The notes beneath the pieces are model-generated. The model worked only from the letters and a program-made list of their open reading frames with translations. It made no database searches and was not told where the DNA came from. Positions 51,940-59,666 of a stretch of 64,000 nt of DNA are shown one piece after another. A program made the translations under genes and the position numbers. Origin of the DNA: SD8 sp035528475. GTDB lineage: Archaea; Halobacteriota; Methanomicrobia; Methanomicrobiales; Methanospirillaceae. The stretch lies in NCBI GenBank assembly GCA_035528475.1, contig DATKYO010000114.1, positions 1-64,000 of the forward strand, read 5' to 3'. Positions within the stretch are counted from its first letter, which is position 1. Every line of letters starts with the position of its first letter.

Positions 51940-52929
51940 TTGACAACCTATGGAATTGAATTTGTACCAGGAAACGTCAATGTCAAGCAGGTAGTCAATT
52001 ACTGCAAGCTTGCAGAATCCAAAGACATTGATTTTGCCTGGATCACTAACCACTATAACAACAGGCACTGCTACCCGACCCTGGCCATGATTGCTGCCGC
52101 AACCAACAGCCTCAAGATGGGACCGGGTATTATGAACACTTTCACTGACACCCCGGCAGCAATTGCTTCTTTTATGGCCACACTGAACGAAATTTCAGAT
52201 GGGCGTGCGGTACTGGGTATCGGACCCGGTGATCTCTCAACACTGCCCAAGCTTGCAATCGCGGGCGAAAAGCCTGTTGGCCGCTTAAAAGAGGGTGTTG
52301 CAGTTATCCGTGAGCTTCTTACTGGTGATGAGGTCAAGAAGACCGGAAGGACATTCTTTGACTACGACGGTGCAAAGTTGACCGGCGTTACACTTCCCGG
52401 CAAGAAAGGCATCCCTGTCTACATTGGTGCCCAGGGACCGAAGATGCTCGAGCTTGCAGGGACTGACGGTGACGGATCACTGATTAATGCATCCAACCCC
52501 AAGGACTTCCAGGCGGCCATCCCCATCATCAAACAGGCGATGGAGAAGGCCGGAAGGAAGAAACACGACGTGGGTGCATACACCGCTATGTCGATTGACA
52601 TGAGCGAGAAAAAGGCACGCAATTCAGCAAAGATTGTTGCGGCATTCATTGCAGCAGGATCACCGCCGCCTCTCCTGCAGCGTCATGGTCTTGATCTGAA
52701 CAACGTGGCAAAGATCAAAGAGGCACTTGCAAGGTTTGACTTCAAGACGGTTGGTGGCCTCGTTGGCGATGCCGAGATTGATGCGTTCACAATTGCCGGT
52801 ACCCCCGACACAGTGAAGCAGAAATGTGAAGACCTGACAAAAGCTGGTGTCACCCAGATCATCTTCGGATCTCCGCTTGGTCCGGACATGACAAACTCGA
52901 TCCGCCTGCTCGGCAAGTATATCGTATAA
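51940..52929 (+). CDS. mer: F420-dependent methylenetetrahydromethanopterin reductase
   Basis: TIM-barrel enzyme of 329 residues of the luciferase-like family; reduces methylene-H4MPT to methyl-H4MPT with F420H2. Conserved: YGIEFVPGN, CKLAESKDIDFAWITNHYNNRH, GPGIMNTFTDTPAAIAS, LGIGPGDLSTLPKLAI, YIGAQGPKMLELAG. The start is TTG 51940 with a well-placed GAGGTG; the protein then begins MTTYGIEFVP as in other Mer. There is no in-frame ATG in reach. It is monocistronic with a T-tract terminator. Confidence 0.97.
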   Translation: MTTYGIEFVPGNVNVKQVVNYCKLAESKDIDFAWITNHYNNRHCYPTLAMIAAATNSLKMGPGIMNTFTDTPAAIASFMATLNEISDGRAVLGIGPGDLSTLPKLAIAGEKPVGRLKEGVAVIRELLTGDEVKKTGRTFFDYDGAKLTGVTLPGKKGIPVYIGAQGPKMLELAGTDGDGSLINASNPKDFQAAIPIIKQAMEKAGRKKHDVGAYTAMSIDMSEKKARNSAKIVAAFIAAGSPPPLLQRHGLDLNNVAKIKEALARFDFKTVGGLVGDAEIDAFTIAGTPDTVKQKCEDLTKAGVTQIIFGSPLGPDMTNSIRLLGKYIV

Positions 52930-52950
52930 TTGCAGTTGAGCACAACGGAT

Positions 52951-52963
52951 CTCTTCTTTTTTT
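52951..52963 (+). terminator. T-tract terminator of mer
   Basis: CTTCTTTTTTTCCC, about 20 bases after the mer stop, with T7 at 52957-52963. Confidence 0.6.
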
Positions 52964-53010
52964 CCCATCATTTTAATAGAAGTATCTCGAACACTCATTG
53001 TTGAGCCAGT

Positions 53011-53937
53011 ATGTTTACCGTTACCGAGATTTCCATCGGCAAAACCCTCCTGCAGATGAGAGAAGAGCGGCTCACGGGTCTCCGGTGCAAAATATCCCCG
53101 GAACGAATCAACCGAAGGATTGATACAGAATATATCCCCGGGGAAGTGCCGCCCGGCTGCCCGTTCTGCCCTGATAGTATTTTGAATATCACTCCAACCT
53201 TCAGCAATGGCAGACGGATATGTGTCGGAGAGAGTGTAACGTTCCCGAATCTATTTCCATTTTCGGAGTGGCACACCGTTACGGTTATCAGCCGTGAGCA
53301 CCAGGTGGACCATTTCGAAAAAAAACAGCTGCTTGATGCATTTACTGGCATGATAAAATCACTGGAAGGGGTTCTTGGGTATCCAAGCATTAACTGGAAT
53401 TATCTGCCCTCTTCAGGTGCCAGCATTGACCATCCCCATCTCCAGGGTATGGTGGACAGGCGCCCCCCTGTTCTGGCTGAAAAGTATATGAACGGAGGGT
53501 TCAGCTATTACACAAAACATGGAAAGAGTTACTGGGATGCCATAAGAGAGAAGGAACTGGGGGGAGAGAGGTACCTGTTCGGCGATGAAATACTATGGCT
53601 TGCCCACGCAGTTCCCCTTGGAGAGCGCGAAATTCGCGCAATGCTTCCTGTATCAACACTTCATGATTTTGAACCATATCTGGACACATTTGTGGCGGGG
53701 CTCCTGGATGTAATAAAATTCTACCGCCGAATGGGCACGCATGCATTTAATATATCGATATTTTTTGATAAAAAACCGCAACCGGACACATTCAACGCAT
53801 TTTGCTCCGTAATTGCCCGCATCAATCCTAATCCGGCTTCCATCAGCGATTCGGCATTTATGGAACGAGTGCATCTGGAACCGGTTATTCTGACATTACC
53901 TGAAGATTTGGGTATTAACTGGAGAAAAGAAAAATAA
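53011..53937 (+). CDS. GalT-like nucleotidyltransferase (HIT superfamily)
   Basis: 308 residues. It has CPFCPD (zinc-binding CxxC), SREHQVDHFE, and the active-site motif HPHLQ (GASIDHPHLQGMVDRR, about 143-158), a variant of the GalT HPHxQ with its nucleophilic histidine. It has a second half with HDFEPYLDTFVAGL and HAFNISIFF. It probably transfers nucleotidyl groups to sugar phosphates, perhaps for S-layer glycans; the substrate is not known. It lies 12 bases from the end of mtd, with T-rich sequences between. Confidence 0.85.
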   Translation: MFTVTEISIGKTLLQMREERLTGLRCKISPERINRRIDTEYIPGEVPPGCPFCPDSILNITPTFSNGRRICVGESVTFPNLFPFSEWHTVTVISREHQVDHFEKKQLLDAFTGMIKSLEGVLGYPSINWNYLPSSGASIDHPHLQGMVDRRPPVLAEKYMNGGFSYYTKHGKSYWDAIREKELGGERYLFGDEILWLAHAVPLGEREIRAMLPVSTLHDFEPYLDTFVAGLLDVIKFYRRMGTHAFNISIFFDKKPQPDTFNAFCSVIARINPNPASISDSAFMERVHLEPVILTLPEDLGINWRKEK

Positions 53938-53949
53938 TTTGGTTTTTTT

Positions 53950-54789
53950 TCACTCGGGTTTGCTGATGAGTTTGGTCTTGGCGACCAGGGTCCCATCGTT
54001 TTTGTGCGGCTTACGGACAACACCGTCGGTACCCTTCTCGATCTCGCGTGCCTCATCACAGAGCATTGTTGCCGCTCTCATCATTTCGTGAGCGCTCGCG
54101 ACAATCGGGACATAATTCTCAAATCCCTTGGTCATGAAACAACCCTTTACATTCACCATTGCAACGGCTGCTGCAATCTCAAATGCTGCCCGGGCTTTTG
54201 CATATGCATAGGGGTTGGTGAATTCACCTGCAACGGCTTTATCCGAAGTAACAACGAATTTTGGCAGTACCAGGTCAGCGCCCTTCTTTCCTGCTTTCAC
54301 CTGATCGATGACTTTATCAAGTTCGAGCTGCATCTTCCGGAATGCACCGGTAACGGACAGGACCTTGACCAGGTTGCCGTTATAATCGGCCATTTCGATG
54401 GGATCGAGGAATTCACGGCGGGCTCCAATCATTGCGTCCGCTTTCTGAATAATATATCCGAATTTACTCTCCTTAAGATCGGCCCACTCCTTCTTGGTGG
54501 TGACATCGTCAGTGATTACGATGACTGGAATTCCTGCAGCTGCAAGGGCTTCACGTGCACCGGTAGGTCCGGGAAGGACACCATTTGGCGACACTACAAT
54601 TGCGAAGTCAGGTCCATACGCGATCAGGTTCTTTACTACGCGGTCAACATCCTCCGGCTGGAGTTTTGTTCCGCTGGTGGCCATAAACGTCTGCATATCC
54701 TCACGATCTGCACGCTCGTCAAGGAGCAGCTCGACCATAACACCACTCGCAATGTTGCCCAGCTTGGCAACTCCTACTTTAACAACCAT
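53950..54789 (-). CDS. mtd: F420-dependent methylenetetrahydromethanopterin dehydrogenase
   Basis: Enzyme of 279 residues; interconverts methenyl- and methylene-H4MPT with F420H2. Conserved: VKVGVAKLGNIASGVMVELLLDERADRED, SPNGVLPGPTGAREAL, GIPVIVITDDVTTKKEW, LDPIEMADYNGNLVKVLSVTGAFR. GAGGTG precedes ATG 54789. Together with Frh and Mer it forms the F420-dependent middle of methanogenesis. It is divergent from tfx. Confidence 0.97.
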   Translation of the reverse strand: MVVKVGVAKLGNIASGVMVELLLDERADREDMQTFMATSGTKLQPEDVDRVVKNLIAYGPDFAIVVSPNGVLPGPTGAREALAAAGIPVIVITDDVTTKKEWADLKESKFGYIIQKADAMIGARREFLDPIEMADYNGNLVKVLSVTGAFRKMQLELDKVIDQVKAGKKGADLVLPKFVVTSDKAVAGEFTNPYAYAKARAAFEIAAAVAMVNVKGCFMTKGFENYVPIVASAHEMMRAATMLCDEAREIEKGTDGVVRKPHKNDGTLVAKTKLISKPE

Positions 54790-54795
54790 TTATAC

Positions 54796-54852
54796 ACCTC
54801 TTTTTTGTTATTTTTGTTATAACAGGTTACTATTTGCCGGTGCTAATATAAA
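54796..54852 (-). promoter_or_regulatory. mtd promoter and ribosome-binding site
   Basis: TATA candidate TTTATATTA (54852-54844); transcript start near 54822. GAGGTG (54801-54796) is six bases from ATG 54789. The 221-base divergent region also holds the tfx promoter, TATA-like GTTTAAG near 54981-54987. Confidence 0.45.
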
Positions 54853-55010
54853 CATTTTGAAATTTCATTTTAATTCGAAATTTCCGGCCCAAATCCTGCG
54901 TCCTGTAAAAGAGAATGATGGTGCCAGTTTGGGGTTGCCTCAGTCCGATCTGCATGATCAGATCAATGTTAACGAAAAGTGTTTAAGTCTCAGCTACCTA
55001 TTAGGTTTAT

Positions 55011-55415
55011 ATGAAGGATGGGCTGCTTACCGATCGTCAGAAGGAAGTTCTCAGGTACCGGAAGCAGGGATTGACCCAGCAGCAAATCGCTGATATTATT
55101 TCCACATCAAAGGCGAATGTGTGCACAGTCGAAAAATCAGCCATGGAAAATATCAGAAGGGCTAAAGATACGCTTGAATTCCTTTATACCCTCGATGCAA
55201 CGCATCTATGTACCGTACAGGCAGGGACGGATCTTCTCGATGTCTCGCCGTTCATCTATGGTGAGGCGGAAAAGATGGGTATAAAAGTGAAATATGACAC
55301 AATTTCACTGATTAATAAGCTAAGAGAATCTTTACCCGAGCGGTTTAAGGCTCGCCATATAAGAGAGAATATTGAAGTCTACATAAATGATGAGGGCGAT
55401 CTCTACTTCGGGTGA
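55011..55415 (+). CDS. tfx: Tfx family DNA-binding protein
   Basis: 134 residues. The N-terminal HTH is LTDRQKEVLRYRKQGLTQQQIADIISTSKANVCTVEKSAMENI (about 6-48), the sigma-70-like helix of Tfx. The C-terminal domain includes YGEAEKMGIKVKYDT and KARHIRENIEVYINDEGDLYFG. In Methanothermobacter, Tfx binds the fmdECB (molybdenum formylmethanofuran dehydrogenase) promoter; here it faces mtd, so a target in C1 metabolism is plausible but unproven. The transcript would be nearly leaderless. A T8 run follows. Confidence 0.88.
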   Translation: MKDGLLTDRQKEVLRYRKQGLTQQQIADIISTSKANVCTVEKSAMENIRRAKDTLEFLYTLDATHLCTVQAGTDLLDVSPFIYGEAEKMGIKVKYDTISLINKLRESLPERFKARHIRENIEVYINDEGDLYFG

Positions 55416-55432
55416 AAAACCCGGTTTTTTTT
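55415..55432 (+). terminator. T-tract terminator of tfx
   Basis: AAAACC-C-GGTTTT (55416-55428) with a T8 run ending at 55432, right after the tfx stop. Confidence 0.6.
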
Positions 55433-55469
55433 GCTATTTTAAGAGAAGATACCAGCTATCCTGGCATAC

Positions 55470-55479
55470 ATTTATATTC
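55470..55479 (+). promoter_or_regulatory. TATA box before the structured RNA candidate
   Basis: ATTTATATTC, centred about 25 bases before 55499. There is no reading frame worth calling downstream, so it points to a non-coding transcript. Confidence 0.45.
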
Positions 55480-55498
55480 AATTTTACCCTATAATAAT

Positions 55499-55905
55499 GG
55501 AAGCCTATATCAGGATTTTGCCCGCCATCTGACGCCCAAGTATCCCTTCACCGGGATAAAGGGCCTCTGATATGCGGGCAGAATGTTATGAAAGGCGGAA
55601 ATCCTCCCACGGGAGGATGAGCCGAGAAGGAGTTGTGGAATCACAACGGGCTGACAAAGTGGATCTGACAGGATGCATGGGTGGACGTCATTGGCACGAG
55701 CCCGATCATCAATTGCGATGAAATGCATCGTGGGTCAGGATCTGTTCGCGAGACCGGTAGGCTAATACACATACGCCGGCCCCTGGTTATCGGGGTCGTA
55801 TAATGAAGAGAAGCCGCCATTCCCTGCTCGAGATGACGTGCAGAAGGTGTGGGATGTTCGTCTATCGCGAGTTTGTTCAGTCATGAGGGAACGCTCAATC
55901 TCGGG
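55499..55905 (+). ncRNA. Candidate structured non-coding RNA
   Basis: About 400 bases without a gene, preceded by a TATA box. By eye, stable helices form: 516-525 with 574-583 (10 bp, one G-T), containing 534-537/561-564 and 541-546/553-558; 601-607/612-618; 620-623/649-652 with 632-637/642-647; 715-720/726-731; 771-774/798-801 with 778-783/792-797; and 829-834/898-903 (prefix 55 to each). GC content is higher than in neighbouring spacers. It is not SRP RNA, and I do not see RNase P or rRNA signatures. Ends are estimates. Confidence 0.45.
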
Positions 55906-55914
55906 CCCTGACGG

Positions 55915-55996
55915 CATATAAAAAATGCATGACAGGGCGATATCACGCAGAAGAATCCAACCGGGTTTTCCTGGAAACAGGGCTGTAATCTCCCGG
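55915..55996 (+). promoter_or_regulatory. Promoter and leader of the uL3 operon
   Basis: CATATAAAAAA (55915-55925) is a good TATA box; the transcript would start near 55945, giving a leader of about 88 bases. CCGGG (55961-55965) pairs with CCCGG (55992-55996) and encloses CCTG-GAAA-CAGG (55970-55981), a GNRA tetraloop hairpin. Possible site of ribosomal-protein autoregulation. Confidence 0.5.
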
Positions 55997-56031
55997 TAAG
56001 GATCAGTAATCGTTTGAGGATTGATTGAAAC

Positions 56032-57045
56032 ATGCCAAAAATAAACAGGCCACGAAGAGGTTCTCTCGCATTCAGTCCCAGGAAACGTGCGAAGAGCCAG
56101 GTTCCTAAGTATAAATCCTGGCCCGAGTACAATGGGGAGCCAATGCTGCAGGGATTTGCAGGATATAAAGTGGGTATGACGCATGTTATCATGGTTGACG
56201 ACCATAAAAACAGCCCTACCGAAGGGCGGGATATCATGGTTCCGGTTACCGTTGTGGAAATTCCGGCCATGAAGGTGGCAGCCATACGCGCCTATACTCA
56301 CGACACTAATGGAAAGCGGCCAATGACCGAGATGTGGGCAGAAACACTTGATCCAGCACTCGAAAGAAGAATCACACTCCCCAAAAAGTACAGCGGGGAA
56401 GAGGCAAAAAGCGCTATTCTTGACGCGATCGCGAATGGCAAAGTGGTGGATATCTATGCGCTCATGCATACCACGCCTGAAATTGTAAGCGGGATACCGA
56501 AGAAAGTTCCCGAACTTATGGAGATTCGGGTTGCCGGTGGAAGTATTGAACAGAGGTTTGAGTTTGCACTGACTCTCTTTAATACCGAAGTGACTCTTGC
56601 GAATGTAATCAAGATCGGTACATATACAGATATTACTGCAGTGACCACCGGCAAGGGCACACAGGGACCAGTCAAGCGATGGGGGATTGCTCTCCGAAAG
56701 CGCAAACATTCACGCGGTGGTAAAGAACGGCACATCGGAAACCTCGGGCCATGGCATCCCCACCATGTACGGTGGCAGGTTCCGATGATGGGACAGATGG
56801 GATATCAGCAGCGTACCGAATTCAACAAACGGATTCTGAAAATCGGCAATGATGGGGCGGAAGTCACACCTGCAGGAGGATTCATGCATTACGGGGTGCT
56901 TCGCAACCCGTATGTCCTGATCAAGGGGTCCATACCCGGCCCCGTGAAAAGGCTGGTCAGGATCAGGCCTGCTATCAGAATGGGTGAACATCTGGAGCGC
57001 CAGCCGGCAATCGAATTTGTCAGTGTCCAGAGTAAGCAGGGGTGA
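56032..57045 (+). CDS. rpl3: Large ribosomal subunit protein uL3
   Basis: 337 residues; 23S rRNA-binding protein near the peptidyl-transferase centre. The basic start PRRGSLAFSPRKRAKSQVP, GFAGYKVGMTHVI, GKGTQGPVKRWGI, and HSRGGKERHIGNLGPWHP are conserved. It opens the S10-like ribosomal cluster in archaeal order (L3, L4, L23, L2, S19, L22, S3). The gene has its own promoter and leader. Confidence 0.97.
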   Translation: MPKINRPRRGSLAFSPRKRAKSQVPKYKSWPEYNGEPMLQGFAGYKVGMTHVIMVDDHKNSPTEGRDIMVPVTVVEIPAMKVAAIRAYTHDTNGKRPMTEMWAETLDPALERRITLPKKYSGEEAKSAILDAIANGKVVDIYALMHTTPEIVSGIPKKVPELMEIRVAGGSIEQRFEFALTLFNTEVTLANVIKIGTYTDITAVTTGKGTQGPVKRWGIALRKRKHSRGGKERHIGNLGPWHPHHVRWQVPMMGQMGYQQRTEFNKRILKIGNDGAEVTPAGGFMHYGVLRNPYVLIKGSIPGPVKRLVRIRPAIRMGEHLERQPAIEFVSVQSKQG

Positions 57046-57052
57046 TATGACG

Positions 57053-57799
57053 ATGAAAGCACAGGTAAAAGGACTTGACGGAACAGTGGCCCGGGATATT
57101 GAGCTCCCGGAGGTCTTTTCCGAGGAATATCGCCCGGATATTATCAGAAAAGCTGTTATATCGCTCCAGAGCAGCAGGAGACAGCCCCACGGGACATACC
57201 GCTTTGCGGGTATAAACTCTTCTGCAGTCAGCTGGGGGAGTGGTCGAGGAGCGGCGCAGTTGCCGCGTATAAAAGGCGGCTCACGTGCAGCAAAGATCCC
57301 CCAGGCCAAGGGAGGAAGAGCAGCCCACCCGCCTGTAACGGACAAGATACTGATCAGGCAAATCAACAAAAAGGAAAAGCAGAAGGCGATAAGGTCCGCA
57401 TTGGGAGCCACAATACGAGAAGACCTGGTCAGGGCCAGGGGACACGTGTATGAAGGCGAAGTGCCCGTTATTCTGGAAGACCAGTTTGAAGAGCTCTCGC
57501 GCACCAGCGACGTGATTGCTGCCCTTACTGCGGCTGGCGTCTATGGCGATATCGAACGTTCGAAAATGAGCAAGAAGGTTCGTGCGGGACGAGGCAAGAT
57601 GCGTGGTCGACGCTACAAGCAGCGCAAGAGCCTGCTCATTGTGACCAGCACAAAGCCTCTGAAGGCAGCTATGAATCTGGCCGGTGTTGATGTGGTGATC
57701 ACGGATCAGCTGAATGCCGAGCTCCTTGCCCCAGGCACCCAGGCGGGACGCCTGACAGTCTGGACCGAGGCTGCACTCATGAAACTGGAGGGGAAATGA
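57053..57799 (+). CDS. rpl4: Large ribosomal subunit protein uL4
   Basis: 248 residues, lines the nascent-chain tunnel. RRQPHGTYRFAGINSS, WGSGRGAAQLPRIKGG and GGRAAHPPV are the conserved tunnel loop; KKVRAGRGKMRGRRYKQRKSLLIV follows. ATG 57053 is preferred because GGGGTG at 57039-57044 is seven to eight bases away; ATG 57047 would add MT. Seven bases after uL3. uL4 is a known autoregulator of its operon in bacteria. Confidence 0.96.
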   Translation: MKAQVKGLDGTVARDIELPEVFSEEYRPDIIRKAVISLQSSRRQPHGTYRFAGINSSAVSWGSGRGAAQLPRIKGGSRAAKIPQAKGGRAAHPPVTDKILIRQINKKEKQKAIRSALGATIREDLVRARGHVYEGEVPVILEDQFEELSRTSDVIAALTAAGVYGDIERSKMSKKVRAGRGKMRGRRYKQRKSLLIVTSTKPLKAAMNLAGVDVVITDQLNAELLAPGTQAGRLTVWTEAALMKLEGK

Positions 57800-57800
57800 A

Positions 57801-58049
57801 ATGGTGCTGAAGTATCCGTTTGTGACAGAAAAGGCAATGATGATACTGGATAAACAGAGCAAACTCCAGTTCCTGGTGAACAAGAATGCCACCAAGCCCC
57901 AGATAAAGCGGGAGATCGAGAAGGCCTTTGACCAGGAAGTGACATCCATCTCTACCCTCATGACCATGAAGGGTAAGAAAAAGGCCATAGTGAGTTTTGC
58001 CAACGACAAAGCCGCTGAAGAGATTCTCAGCCGGCTTGGAATCATGTAG
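57801..58049 (+). CDS. rpl23: Large ribosomal subunit protein uL23
   Basis: 82 residues, tunnel-exit protein that contacts SRP. LKYPFVTEKAMMILDKQSKLQFLVN and TLMTMKGKKKAIVSFAN are typical. It starts one base after the uL4 stop, so the two are tightly coupled. Confidence 0.96.
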   Translation: MVLKYPFVTEKAMMILDKQSKLQFLVNKNATKPQIKREIEKAFDQEVTSISTLMTMKGKKKAIVSFANDKAAEEILSRLGIM

Positions 58050-58058
58050 GTGGGGATC

Positions 58059-58775
58059 ATGGGACATCGAATTACAACACAGAACAGGGGAAGAGGAGGC
58101 CCGACATACCGCGCTCCTTCCCATAGGTATAAAGCTGCCTTGAGACATGCAGGCAATGGCGATTCCACTGTAAGGGGTACTGTTATCGATATCGAGCATG
58201 ATCCTGCCAGACATACTCCCATTGCGCTGGTAAGGCTGGAAGACGGCTCAAAGATGTATATGCTGGTTACCGAAGGGATCGGCGTAGATGATGAGGTGGC
58301 CTGGGGACCAGAAGCCGAGGTGAGAAATGGCAATACACTCCCCCTCAGGGCAGTTCCTACAGGGGCATATGTATGCAATATCGAAGCCCGGCCGAATGAC
58401 GGAGGCAAATTTGTCCGGTCAAGCGGGGTCCAGGCAGTTGTCATCGACAAGACCGCGGAGAAAGTTGGTGTACAGATGCCCAGCGGTCAGACAAAGTGGT
58501 TTAATGCCCGTTGCCGGGCGACCGTGGGAATCGTAGCCGGTGGAGGCCGTGGAGAGAAACCATTTGTAAAGGCCGGCAATAAGCATCACAAGATGAAAAA
58601 TACTGCATCGAACTGGCCCAGGGTCCGTGGTATGGCCATGAACGTCATCGACCATCCGTTTGGTGGTGGTGGACACCAGCATGCCGGCAGGCCAAAGACA
58701 GTAGCCAGAGGAACATCCCCGGGAAGAGTGGTCGGACACGTTGCAGCAAGAAAGACCGGCCGGGGCAAGAAGTGA
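58059..58775 (+). CDS. rpl2: Large ribosomal subunit protein uL2
   Basis: 238 residues, required for subunit joining and peptidyl transfer. HRITTQNRGRGGPTYRAPSH at the start and the HPFGGGGHQHAGRP segment near the C-terminus, which includes the conserved histidine close to the catalytic centre. ATG 58059 with GGTGGGG just upstream is chosen over GTG 58050. Confidence 0.97.
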   Translation: MGHRITTQNRGRGGPTYRAPSHRYKAALRHAGNGDSTVRGTVIDIEHDPARHTPIALVRLEDGSKMYMLVTEGIGVDDEVAWGPEAEVRNGNTLPLRAVPTGAYVCNIEARPNDGGKFVRSSGVQAVVIDKTAEKVGVQMPSGQTKWFNARCRATVGIVAGGGRGEKPFVKAGNKHHKMKNTASNWPRVRGMAMNVIDHPFGGGGHQHAGRPKTVARGTSPGRVVGHVAARKTGRGKK

Positions 58776-58785
58776 GGGGTAAGTT

Positions 58786-59199
58786 ATGGCAAAGAAGACA
58801 CAGAAGAGGTTACCACGAAGGCGAGAGGAGTTTACCTATCACGGTTTCAGGCTGGATGAGCTGAGAGAGATGGGGATTAATGACCTTCTTCCTATCATGC
58901 CCGCCCGTGCCCGCCGGAAAATTACACGTGGCCTGACCCGTGGAGAGGAAAATCTCATCTCCAAGTTCAGAAGCGGGGAGACAAGGATCCGCACGCACAT
59001 GCGTGACATGATAGTGCTGCCCGAGATGGTAGGAAGAGAAGTGGAGATTTACAATGGCAAGGAATTCATAAAAGTTGAGATCCAGCCAGAAGCAGTCTTC
59101 CACTACCTGGGAGAGTTTTCACCGACCCGCCGGAGGGTTGCCCATGGCAGTGCCGGTATAGGTGCCACCCGGTCGAGTAAGTATGTACCGCTGAAGTGA
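58786..59199 (+). CDS. rps19: Small ribosomal subunit protein uS19
   Basis: 137 residues, binds 16S rRNA in the head with uS13. RREEFTYHGFRLDEL, RTHMRDMIVLPEMVGREVEIYNGKEFIKVEI and the C-terminal EFSPTRRRVAHGSAGIGATRSSKYVPLK. Archaeal length. A ribosome-binding site GAGGGGTAAG lies upstream. Confidence 0.97.
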   Translation: MAKKTQKRLPRRREEFTYHGFRLDELREMGINDLLPIMPARARRKITRGLTRGEENLISKFRSGETRIRTHMRDMIVLPEMVGREVEIYNGKEFIKVEIQPEAVFHYLGEFSPTRRRVAHGSAGIGATRSSKYVPLK

Positions 59200-59204
59200 T
59201 TGAC

Positions 59205-59666
59205 ATGGCAAAGACAAAATATTCAAAAACTATCGAGGGCGAAAACGTCGCCAGGGGGAAGGCCAATGAGATTCCGGTCTCCCCCAAGCACGCCATGGAA
59301 ATTGCCAGGTTCATAAAGAACAAGCGCACAGATGAGGCTATCGCCTATCTCGAGGAAGTTGTTGCCTGCAGAAAGGCAATCCCCTTCAGGAAGTTCAACC
59401 GGAATGTGGCTCATAAAAGAGGACTTTCAGGGTGGGATGCGGGTCGCTACCCTAAGAAAGCCTCTGAGGCATATATCCGTCTGCTTCACTCGGTGAACAA
59501 GAATGCAGAGTATATCGGACTTGATACCGAAAACCTTAAAATTGTCCATGTTTCCGCCAATTGCGGCAGAGGATTCAAGGCATTTTTCCCTCGTGCAATG
59601 GGAAGAGCCACCCCGAAAAGAAGAGAGACGGTGAATATCGAGATCATGGTCAGGGAGGTTGAGTAA
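59205..59666 (+). CDS. rpl22: Large ribosomal subunit protein uL22
   Basis: 153 residues; beta hairpin reaches into the exit tunnel. VSPKHAMEIARFIKNKRTDEAIAYLEEV, AHKRGLSGWDAGRYPKKA and the hairpin GRGFKAFFPRAMGRATPKRRETVNIEI. ATG 59205 is chosen rather than GTG 59196, which overlaps the uS19 stop. Confidence 0.96.
   Translation: MAKTKYSKTIEGENVARGKANEIPVSPKHAMEIARFIKNKRTDEAIAYLEEVVACRKAIPFRKFNRNVAHKRGLSGWDAGRYPKKASEAYIRLLHSVNKNAEYIGLDTENLKIVHVSANCGRGFKAFFPRAMGRATPKRRETVNIEIMVREVE

Noticed and set aside
55499..55905. RNase P RNA as identity of the structured spacer
   Set aside because: I looked for the universal GAGGAAAGTCC-like and ACAGAA...GGCTTA elements and did not find them on either strand.
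55762..56709. 315-residue minus-strand reading frame across the uL3 start
   Set aside because: Antisense to uL3 and to the structured spacer; no domain, and the frame is an artefact of codon bias.
57281..58450. 389-residue minus-strand reading frame
   Set aside because: It is antisense to uL4, uL23 and uL2, which are certain genes with matched families; its composition shows no protein family signal.
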